A stretch of DNA of 22,835 bases from Rhizophagus sp. LPA8_4_AMF. Lineage: Eukaryota; Glomeromycota; Glomeromycetes; Glomerales; Glomeraceae. The stretch lies in the NCBI GenBank assembly GCA_021464525.1, contig JADRCO010001070.1, forward strand, positions 1 through 22,835, in the 5' to 3' direction. The notes under the pieces are model-generated. The model was not told the origin of the DNA. It was given only the letters and a program-made list of their open reading frames with translations, and ran no database searches. The translations under genes were made by a program, and so were the position numbers. This document shows, in pieces, positions 1 through 8,228 of the stretch; the first letter of the stretch is position 1; each line of letters starts with the position of its first letter.

Positions 1-240
1 AAAAACATATCTCTAAAAAAATATCATTAAATTTATTGCAAATATTACAAATTTTTGATTTATTCTATGATTTTTTTATTTTTATTTTTAATATATAGAC
101 ATAAACTGTGATTAATCTGTATTGAAGATAACAGGAGAATATAAAATAAACCACATGATACGACATAACTAACTGATCAATCAAACCACCAAAGTAGCCA
201 TTCTGCCTCTTATTTAAACTCTGAGGCGTAACTGAGTTAA
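1..240. other. AT-rich spacer, no gene seen
   Basis: A/T-rich sequence with stops in all frames. I see no conserved motif, RNA gene or repeat here. It leads into the plus-strand coding fossil that follows. Confidence 0.5.
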
Positions 241-540
241 GGGCTAGGTAAAGAAAAGGACATGGAATCTATATTAAAAATGGTTCGAAAACTCAAACTG
301 CATAGTAAAGAAACTAAACTATTATCAATAAAAAAATCATGATAATCTATATACAAAGAAGAAAAAGATGACCACCCTTCTGAATGGAGAAAATTAGAAG
401 AGACCCATAAAATCCAGCATGGCAGAGCTATGTCTTCTTGTCCAGCTGGTAAAGATGAAGTATACGAATCGAATTATCATAACGATGAGCCAGGGTATAC
501 TCGCGAAAAGTCCATAATTAATCCAATTTTAATCGTTTAA
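241..540 (+). pseudogene. Short coding fossil, unknown family
   Basis: One plus-strand frame has coding character. It starts after an in-frame TAA, includes an ATG at 262, is broken by adjacent TGA TAA codons at 340-345, then stays open from 346 to a TAA at 538-540. The second part has a balanced amino-acid mix (for example HPSEWRKLEETHKIQHGRAM and KDEVYESNYHNDEPGYT), unlike the Phe/Asn/Ile/Lys translations of the AT-rich spacer. I do not recognise the family. The fragment ends next to the 3' end of the opposite-strand LINE remnant, so it may be the locus the LINE landed in. An alternative is one gene whose intron covers the two stops. Coding origin is inferred from composition only. Confidence 0.4.
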
Positions 541-558
541 TGTCACGTGTTGGTTGAT

Positions 559-1622
559 CTAAGATTGCGAAGATGAAGCAGTAACTTGAGACGCCACCCA
601 TTGGCGATATTTCCATTTTCTCTGCCAAGTTATGCCCTGAAGACGTTCCTAGGATTTCAGATGATCTAAATATGGGAGCCATATATCCCTATATACGAAT
701 TGAAAGAACCGGTCCATAAGCTGAATTAAAATGACGAGTGTAATAGTGGATTTTATCCACCAAAGATGAGGTACAAAGGAATGCATTAGCAAATATAAAT
801 CTTGAGTATCATCTGACACAGGTTGAAAAAGAGGCAAATCTATCAGTTCTTGTTCCAAAAAATAAGTGGAAATGCCATCAGCTACTGAGGCGAGAAGGTA
901 ATCACGTAAAGAGGAATGCAGCTCCAAAAGAATATTATCCACAGAATCACGCAGTTGAGGACAAAGGCCAAGATGAATATTAGTATTCTCATTAGAAGAA
1001 CAAACAAGACAAGGAATCTTTCCTTGAAGATGTTTATAGAGGAGTGGGTAATGCTTCTGTAAAATATCACCACAGGGCAAAATATGATTGAACGCTTTTA
1101 ACTTGAAGATTTCCCATTTTGTTTTCTTCACACTAGTAATATCAGTAGTATGGTTACGTTTGCACCAATCTTGAGTTAGCGGCCAGTTAATCACACTCGG
1201 AAAGGTATGAGTGATACAAGGAGGTAAACGTTGGTTGTGCAAGAAAGAATCAAAAATTTTAGCATCAGCTATAGTTGACGTGAATTTGCATAGATCACGA
1301 TCTACAGGACCAATCAAATTCCAAATCGGGATTGCTGAAGAAGGAAGAGTAACAGGATTCACTAAATTGGTGGCAGAGAAAGACCTAATTTAGCTTCAGC
1401 ATCAGCCAAATCGTTATTGAAGTTGTCGGAATGAGCCTTTACTTTAACGAAGGATACCTTAAGATTCATTGAAGTAACCACATTCTTAATTTGACGCCAA
1501 ATGAATTGATTGTTAATTTTCAAAAAATTTCGCTCAGAAACAAGCGGGTCCATGGCCATGTTATAAGTTGCCATGCAATTAGCTGAATCAGTATAAATCA
1601 TGACCCTACACGAGGGTGGTTG
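559..1622 (-). mobile_element. 5'-truncated LINE remnant: RNase H and C-terminal tail
   Basis: This is the C-terminal end of a non-LTR retrotransposon polyprotein. The upstream piece (about 1622-1365) carries the second half of an RNase H domain: the IYTDSANCM strand with its acidic residue, then VKVKAHSDNFNNDLADAEAK, matching the conserved KAHS...ND.AD block. The first RNase H block and the whole reverse transcriptase are absent, which fits 5' truncation at insertion. At 1364-1362 the frame ends in TAG and the tail continues in another frame from a GTG at 1362, so one frameshift separates them. The tail has a Cys/His cluster (CLVCSSNENTNIHLGLCP), an in-frame TAG at 651-649, and then 29 more open codons rich in Trp and Lys/Arg ending at TAG 561-559. 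The copy is dead. Confidence 0.82.
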
Positions 1623-1794
1623 ATTTATTCTATGAGAAAATTTATTCCTCACCCGAGTGATTTCTCACCCTATCACGTGTAAACATTTTGATTGGCTGAC
1701 TAAGTTTACAATTACGCCATCATCAATTTGTTTTATCGGATAATCATTTTTTTTTTCATTTCGTATGATAACATTTTTTTCGTGTTAATTTTTC

Positions 1795-2200
1795 TATAGT
1801 CAAAGGTACGTTTTATTTTTATTCTTTGTTTTTGTTTCATTTCTTGCTTCTTATTCTTGCTTCTAATATTTTTTTTTTCTTTCTTTAGGTCTTTCTTCGG
1901 TTCTGCATTTAAAGAGATTTTCAGTTAAAGGTATTTTTTTTATTTTTTTTTTTGTTTTTGTTTCATTTCTTCTTCTTGCTTCTTATTTCCAATATCTTTT
2001 TTCTTTGGTCTTTATTTAGGTCTTTCTTCCGTTTAGCAGTCAGAGGTTTTCAGTTCTATGGTTTAAGGTACATTATTATTTTTTTTTATAGGATTCATCA
2101 CGGCCATTGTGAGATTATTTCTTGTTTCTAATATTTTTTTTTCTTTAAATCTATCTTCGGCCTTGCAATCAAAGGTGTGCATTTCTTTTTTATTTTGTTT
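1795..2200 (+). repeat. Tandem repeat units of about 107-137 bp with splice-like edges
   Basis: Three to four degenerate units are visible. Each has a short segment ending in AAG or AAAG directly before GT (at 1805/1806, 1930/1931, 2067/2068 and 2174/2175), then a T-rich stretch containing TTTGTTTCATTTCTT or TTGTTTCTAATATTTT, then TTTAG in two units before a GTCTTTCTTC segment (1889 and 2020). The third junction has lost the AG. The spacing of the AAG/GT edges is 125, 137 and 107 bp. Confidence 0.6.
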
Positions 2201-2740
2201 CTTATTGTTATATTTTGTTTCATACTAACTTTATTTTGTTATCTATTTTATGGGTTTCTTCTTTATGGGTTTTATCCTTCTCATTAATTTTTTCCATTCT
2301 TTGTTTTTCTCCTTTTTTCATATTCTCCTTGTTTCTCTTCCATTTTCTCCTTCGTTTCCTTTTTTTTGCCTCCTTTTGTCTTTTTTTTTTGTTTCCCTTC
2401 GTTTTTCTGTATATTTATAATCATTTCTCCTTTCAATCAGGGTATGTTTTCTTTTTTTTTTCTTTTTTACTTTGTTTCTTGCATTTTATTCTTTACTAAC
2501 TTTATTTTATTTATTCCTTTTGTTCGTTCATACCTCATTATTTTTTCATTCCTCTTCAATTTTGTTTTTACCTTCTCATTTTTTTGGTCCCCCATCTTTT
2601 TTCTCTTTTCACTTTTTCCTTTTGTCCTCATTTCTTTTTTTTTCATTTTCTCATATTTTTTTTTTGTACTTTTCTGTCTCTTGTATTTTTCTTTACCTTT
2701 ATTCCTTTTATCTCATTGTAATTGTTTTCATTAGACTTTT
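2190..2740 (+). repeat. Pyrimidine-rich tract of about 550 bp
   Basis: The plus strand is almost entirely T and C, with many runs of 8-10 T separated by short C-containing blocks. Such skew gives long Phe/Leu/Ser-rich open frames that are not genes. A homopurine/homopyrimidine tract of this size could adopt triplex or R-loop structure, which is inference. It forms the right part of the TIR element core. Confidence 0.75.
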
Positions 2741-3001
2741 TCTTTTGTCATTTACTACTAGACTAGTCTGTTATATAAATACAGCAATTATAAAAATTTT
2801 TAATTTCGGATATTATCAATCTCAGTCAATAAAATAAAATGATCTTTAATAAATAAATGAGTTTAAATATTGTCTTTACAAATAAAATTTATTGTGTCAA
2901 TTTATTTGATAAATAATTTTTTTTTTGCGAAAAAATATTAAAGTTAATAAAATTGGCCAATCAAAATTTAATTTAAGGGGTGAGTAATAAATTCACCCAT
3001 G

Positions 3002-4316
3002 TATTTTAATTGCAAATTTTATTTTTATAATTTTATTAACAGAAAATGAATATTATGTCGCATTTTAATGTTAAAGTACACAGCTCCATTTATGAGCTCT
3101 AAGTTTTTAACCCAAAATTATAAACTCGATCACATTTAATTGATCACATGTAATCGATCATGTGCTTGATCTAACAAAATATTGACTGTGGTGGAATGCA
3201 GGTTTGCGTAAAATTGACTAAATAATCGTGTATCTGTGCAGAGTAGGCGGAGTAAGCAAAATCCATCGCCCTTTTAGATACTGCTGGCACTATCGTAATT
3301 TCGTCCCTGATCTGTCAATATGTGCCACACTGTGAAAGCTTTCAATATCTTGTCACTTACGTAGTTAGGTAGATTTGAATTTGCCAATCAAAGTTCTCCT
3401 GATATATTTTTACATTGAACGGTGATTTGGTAATTGGTGTAACTAATTTAAGAATTTACCCGAATTAAACAATAATTTCGATATGTGTCATAATAAAATG
3501 ATATATCACACATGAATAAAAAATTAAGCGTAATATAGGCACGCAGTGCTGAGTAATTTTATTTATTTTTTTAAATGGATTATTTGAACAAATAAGGATT
3601 ATTAAATTTTTTTCCTTAATTTTATCCCTAAAAAATTTTTTATATTAAAAAATTTTGCTTATTTAGAAAATTTAAAATAAAATTTATAAAAACAAACAAT
3701 TGTGAAACAATTCTGAAACAAGCCTTTAAAAATCTTATGATACTAATACAATTAAGAACAAGTACATTTTTTAATTAAATTTGATCGTCATAGATTATAG
3801 TACAAAAAAATTTTCTACAAGGCAACGGTATTAGATGATAGATTTGTTTATATAATTTAATCTTTATATTGTAGCTATCATAAAAATTTTGTTTATTGCC
3901 TCGTATTTTTAAATTAAATAAAACTTAATTCTATTAATTGTTGCTTTTATGACTCTTCAACTTGAGAAAAACGTATCTACATTTATTCCCATTCTAACTT
4001 TTACTCAGATAAATTTCAATCTTCAAATTGAAATTCTGATTATAGCTTCATACGATTATAATCAAATGTGTTACATCTAACAACTTTTGCATAATTATGC
4101 AAAAGCAAATTTCGCATAAATTTTTTTTGCTTATTAATTTTTTCTAAGTACCACCATTTGCAGTATTTTGCCATCGATATCAGAATCCTTGTCGATCAAC
4201 CAATAAAATCAAACGTCAGTCATGCTTATGCTTACGTAATTCATAGTCATGAGATCGAACTAATTCTGCTCTACTTTCAAACAAGTAAAAGTCTATTTTC
4301 TGTGTTGTATATGTTA
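3002..4316. other. AT-rich spacer
   Basis: About 1.3 kb of A/T-rich DNA with no convincing ORF. The only local structure found is the 14-bp tandem repeat at 3129-3171 and A/T hairpins around 3600-3650. The 4158-4475 open frame runs into the following MITE and is not supported as a gene. Confidence 0.55.
3129..3171. repeat. 14-bp tandem repeat, ATCACATKTAATYG type
   Basis: Two 14-bp units (ATCACATTTAATTG, then ATCACATGTAATCG) are followed by a 12-bp variant ATCATGTGCTTG and a final ATC. The second and third units also form an inverted CACATG...CATGTG pair, so the block is both tandem and partly palindromic. A GATC tetramer recurs at every unit edge. Confidence 0.65.
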
Positions 4317-5063
4317 ATGTTTCGGGCGAAACTGTTTTGCGATTGGCAAAACATTTCGCCCATTTTGAGTTTCGGTTTCGGCTATTCCAAAACTGCCGAA
4401 ACCTGGCAAAATGTCCAAAACCTGGCAAAACTTCTGAAACTCAGTAAAATCAAAATTGTCGTGCATGTCTTTTAATTGGTTGTTAAATAAATTTTCAAAA
4501 TCGCAAATCTAAATTCTTTTTATCATTCATGTTTTCGTATTTATTTATTGATATTAAATAAATAAATTTCAATACATGTGTTTGTTATTCCTGTCAATAT
4601 TTATTTGTTTTTTTTTTACGTTCATTATCTATTTCAAATTTCATTATTTCTTTTTTTTCTTCTTATTTTCAACTAGTTAAGGTTGAAAGTCTTAATTTAC
4701 AATTATTTATAATCATACTTCAACTAATTGGATTATGACGAAATTTTTTAAATGGAAGTTTATATTTGGTAGCAAGTGTCAAAATGAGGACTTGTATAAA
4801 ATCCTATCTTACTTCTAAAATAACAATGAAAAATGAAGAATTGCCGAATCTTGGAATCATATGATTTATACCTAATAGCCAATTAAAAGTTTATCACGTG
4901 ACTTTTTAGTTTCGCCAGGTTTCGGATATTTTGCCATGTTTTGGCAGTTTCGCCAGGCTTCGGAAGTTTCACCAGTTTCGGAATTTGGCACCTTTGGCGA
5001 AACCAGTTTCGCCAAGTTTCGGAAGTTTCACCAGATATTAAGTTTCAGTTTCACCCGAAACAC
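4317..5063. mobile_element. MITE-like element with CGAAAC-rich inverted arms
   Basis: The left end is ATGTTTCGGGCGAAACTG. The right end, reverse-complemented, is GTGTTTCGGGTGAAACTG, which is 16 of 18 identical. TA dinucleotides flank both ends (4315-4316 and 5064-5065), fitting a TA target duplication as made by Tc1/mariner-type transposases. Subterminal arms (about 4317-4442 and 4908-5063) are packed with direct and inverted copies of CCGAAACCTGGCAAAA-like words, giving a long imperfect hairpin. The middle, about 465 bp, is plain AT-rich sequence with no transposase. The open frames crossing the ends are artefacts of this repeat. Confidence 0.75.
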
Positions 5064-5121
5064 TAGTATATGTCTAAACTTTAAAGTCTCGCTTCTTTAC
5101 ATTCATTTTTGCTTATTAACA

Positions 5122-6053
5122 ATGGCCTCTTCAGTAGAAAAGGATTCTCAGTTCGAAAGTTGCGTGTATAATAAATTAAAATCAATGAACTTACGTGTAC
5201 AGAGATATATTATATCTCTTAAGTAAATTGTTGGCCATATACACCTGAAATTACGTTGCCACTAGGTAATAAGGTGGCAGAGAACTGGAAACGCATCATG
5301 GGCCTATAGCTTACATGTCGGGTAATAGTTTAGTAAACATATTATTATTTCTTTCGTATAAAAATAAGAAAAATTTTCTTTTTTTTAATAATGTCCTAAT
5401 TTCGTAATTATTATAGACTCAATCACATATTATTTAGGGAAAAATGGCACTGTCCTTCTCTGCTTAGCCAATTTATTTGAAAGTCTTTATGATGAAAGTC
5501 TTTATGATTGTGGTGAATAGGGTGTATGGTTTGTAATAATTTGAGTCTGACCTCAGGTTATTGCATCCTCATGGTAATGACGTTTACTTATTTTTATTTT
5601 ATCTGCTATAGATGTTCGTGTGGAGATATCGATATTTTTGGTCCATTTAAAGAATCTTGGATCGATTAATAATTACACCACCCAAAAGTGGGAATATACA
5701 AAGTCCAAGCATTGAAGAAGCTCTTGTAAGGTAACCTTTTGAATATTTGAAAATTTTATGTAGTATTTTCATTACTAAATTAGATTTTTATAGACATAAC
5801 AAGGACCATACCTAGAAGACTTCGTTACATCTATTGAGAATGAATACACTATTCCAGCACTACTTCACGCAAGTAGTTCGCAAAATAAGATTCTTTTGAC
5901 TGACATTCACAACTTAAGCAATGACCTTGCAATCTACCTCCTACGAGAAATTGCTACTAAAAACATGTTAGAGACCATTTTGAAGAAGTTAAAGAAAGTA
6001 AAAGAGGACAAAAACGAGAAGAAAATAAAGTGTACAAAAAAATTATTCAGCTA
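5122..6053 (+). pseudogene. Decayed coding region, unknown family
   Basis: Coding-like pieces appear in order but in changing frames. An ATG at 5122 opens MASSVEKDSQFESCVYNKLK and ends at 5226. A shifted frame then reads a CWPYTPEITLPLGNK piece to about 5308. Around 5445-5520 a frame reads KNGTVLLCLANLFESLYD, then a 15-bp in-frame duplication (ESLYD twice), and TAG. From about 5780 a frame is open to TAG at 6051-6053, including TIPALLHASSSQNKILLTDI and a Lys-rich end. Intron-like GTAAG and TTATAG signals occur around 5730-5795, so some breaks may be introns, but not all are explained. I cannot name the family. The MITE ends only 58 bp before the ATG. Confidence 0.42.
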
Positions 6054-6549
6054 GGAAAATGGAAAAGCAGGAAAAACGAATTTACAATCAAAGTATTATC
6101 TGCTTGTTAGGAGTAATAACATCATGAGTAGGTATTCGCGTTAATCAATCTCTTTTAAGTTTGAATTATTGAGTAATCGATTATTTGTTTTTTAACCGAG
6201 ATCACAATAAATGTAATTTTTATAAATCGGTTATATTTAAAGGGTTAACTAGCAATTAACTCACTGAAGCGATCAAGTTATAATTGGTTTTTTTCATAAT
6301 TTATTGCCTAATTTAACCTGATTTTAAACATTTTTTGCCTATCTTATATTCTTTGATTTTCAAATTTACTTGCTAATAGATTAAATAATTGGCTATATAC
6401 AGTATATATATATATACGTACGTTTTCCTTCTATGACGACGAAATTTTATTTATTTTTGTATGTCAATTCACAAACACCTAGACATCAATTTAAAATTGA
6501 CAATTTTATTTACATGTTCTGTTCCATATGGCTAATGTAATGATAATGG
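6054..6549. other. AT-rich spacer
   Basis: No ORF or RNA gene is supported. A short TA microsatellite (TATATATATATATAC) lies near 6405-6417. The rest is ordinary A/T-rich sequence between two coding fossils. Confidence 0.5.
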
Positions 6550-6813
6550 ATGAACAACTGTGTTTTAACATTAATGGCGATTATAAATAAGAAACTGTAT
6601 CATTTCCATATACAGATTTCTTATAGGGCAATCAGTGAAGGCCGAAATTCGGTTCAAACGAGAAACGGTTAAAAAGTGGATCCTGGCGTTCTAGTATCTC
6701 AAGTCAATGACAGTGTATATTACGGTGATTTGCGACAAACAAAAATTATCAGAGGCGCGATCTCTTTAAATGGGCTGCATACTAAAAAAGTCCCTGATGA
6801 TTTTCGTCTGTAG
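6550..6813 (+). pseudogene. ORF fossil with one in-frame stop, unknown family
   Basis: A single frame runs from ATG 6550 to TAG 6811-6813, interrupted only by TAA at 6670-6672. The translated part includes YRAISEGRNSVQTRNG before the stop and KVDPGVLVSQVNDSVYYGDL, then IIRGAISLNGLHTKKVPDDF after it. The amino-acid mix is that of a soluble protein, unlike the spacer. I do not recognise the family. The next fossil (6971-7490) may be the downstream part of the same gene. Confidence 0.42.
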
Positions 6814-6970
6814 ACTTATTTACGAAGATGAAATTAAAGTATTATTTTATTTTCGCAATCAATTTTAATTTAAAGGGACACATTATTTCTATGCGTAATT
6901 TAAATCTGAGGAGGCTCTATCTTGGAAGGGCGATTTCAGGAAGTTTAGAGAGATCCGATCTAAATGAAAC

Positions 6971-7490
6971 GTGGGCAACCCTCAAAAAATGAAGGAGTTT
7001 AATTATTTCACACCGGATTTACTAAAAATGGCTTTTACGAAAAACGGATCAAAGACGAATGATAAGGAGAAAGATGTCAGAATACCTCAAGAGGACGAAG
7101 TGGTTGAGTTGGTGAATAAAGATAGGTCAGGTTATCTGAATGAAAAAACATCAACAAGACCAAAAATAATTTGAACGAATTTACTAACCAGGAAGTAGTT
7201 GAAATAATTTAAGATTTTAGGAAGGAAAGTCAAGAAAGGAAAAATAGCACATGTGAGAAGGTAGTAAATAGAAGAATTTGCACCAGACAAAATATATTGT
7301 TATGGAGTGATAGTAGAATGCAGTGTTTCGGGTAATAGAAGAACTACAAAAAAAAAAATTAAAGGAGTACGAAGAAGTGAACACTGCTTGTTCGACGAGG
7401 TTTCCAAAAAAGATCGAAGAAGAAGAATACAAAACCCGTGCTAACCCGGTAAAAATAAACAGAAATTTAAAGGAAATAAGGATAGGTAGT
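6971..7490 (+). pseudogene. Lys/Glu-rich coding fossil in several frames
   Basis: An open frame starting at a non-ATG codon (6971) gives MKEFNYFTPDLLKMAFTKNG and ends at 7174. A second frame around 7268-7360 reads EEFAPDKIYCYGVIVECSVS and stops. A third then reads KEYEEVNTACSTRFPKK and IEEEEYKTRANPVKINR, stopping near 7490. The pieces are adjacent and coding-like but not joinable in one frame, which suggests frameshift decay. No domain is recognised. Confidence 0.35.
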
Positions 7491-8228
7491 AAGTAGGTAA
7501 TACAAATGTGTTTTAATATACAGTAGGTAATTAAACAGTTTAAGTTTTACAAAAATTGTAGTATAATTAATTTTATAGAGCGTATATTTTTAGTTTTATT
7601 TTTTTAGTGTGATTCTAGATACGTACATTGTTATATCTACATTTGTATTACAAGTGTATGCCATACTGGTTAAATCTTTTATTTACTATATGGCGTCTAG
7701 CAAGCAAATAAACAAATAAATAAATGAATGAATGAATACTCGCTGCATAAATGGCGTTCAGGGGATAAGGGATTACATTTCGTTGGGACACAGCAGAAAA
7801 TAAATCGCATCACGTGATCCGAGCCTATTCTGATTAGTACTAATATTACACAAGCTGCGGTTATCACTTAATAGTACACATTTAATTATAAGGGGAAAAG
7901 CAAAAAAAAATTCTACAAAATACGATATTAGAAACTATTGAAAGTGCATGATTATGGGTGAATTAGTGAATGTTTTCATAATAGACAATTTTTATTTTAT
8001 TTTTATTTAGAGATTTGTTGAAATAACTTGAATAATATCTGATATTATGAGATATCGTCTATACATCATATTTTTTCGTCAACAATTAACCTTCTAAATT
8101 TAGAAAAATGTATGAATTCTAAATAGAATTGTAACACGAATTATAATAACTATAAAATTTAATTCTTCAATATTTTTTTTTTTCATTGAAAAATATTTTC
8201 ATTTTTCTTTTTATAAAGAATAGCAGTA
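7491..8228. other. Spacer and kelch-gene upstream region
   Basis: No ORF is supported. It contains a tetranucleotide microsatellite (7701-7738), a CACGTG at about 7810, and just before the kelch ATG a T-rich leader ending in a TATAAAG near 8211. Such pyrimidine-rich leaders also precede other genes in this window. Confidence 0.45.
7701..7738 (+). repeat. AAAT/GAAT tetranucleotide microsatellite
   Basis: Runs of AAATAAAC, AAATAAAT and GAATGAATGAAT make an imperfect 4-bp repeat that changes its register from AAAT to GAAT units. Confidence 0.7.

Larger units (their letters stand above)
1633..3001. mobile_element. TIR element with pyrimidine-rich core, non-autonomous
   Basis: The two ends form imperfect terminal inverted repeats. 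The left end reads AATTTATTCCTCACCC followed by ATTTTGATTGGC. The right end, reverse-complemented, reads AATTTATTACTCACCC followed by ATTTTGATTGGC. The outermost bases (TGAG against TGGG) match partly, so the exact edges and target duplication are uncertain; the left edge lies just after a TA at 1631-1632. No transposase ORF lies inside. The interior is tandem repeats followed by a long T/C-rich tract. It sits against the truncated end of the LINE remnant, but no LINE sequence resumes on its right, so it did not simply split that LINE. Confidence 0.6.

Noticed and set aside
882..1393. Other open frames over the LINE remnant
   Set aside because: They are shadows of the minus-strand RNase H and tail reading frames and have no domain of their own.
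2215..2837. Three long Phe-rich open frames on the plus strand
   Set aside because: They arise from the T/C-rich tract, which lacks stop codons by composition. The translations are almost only Phe, Leu, Ser and Ile and overlap each other in several frames.
4158..4475. Open frames on both strands ending in the MITE
   Set aside because: They cross the TA junction of the element, and their repeat-derived ends carry no family signal.
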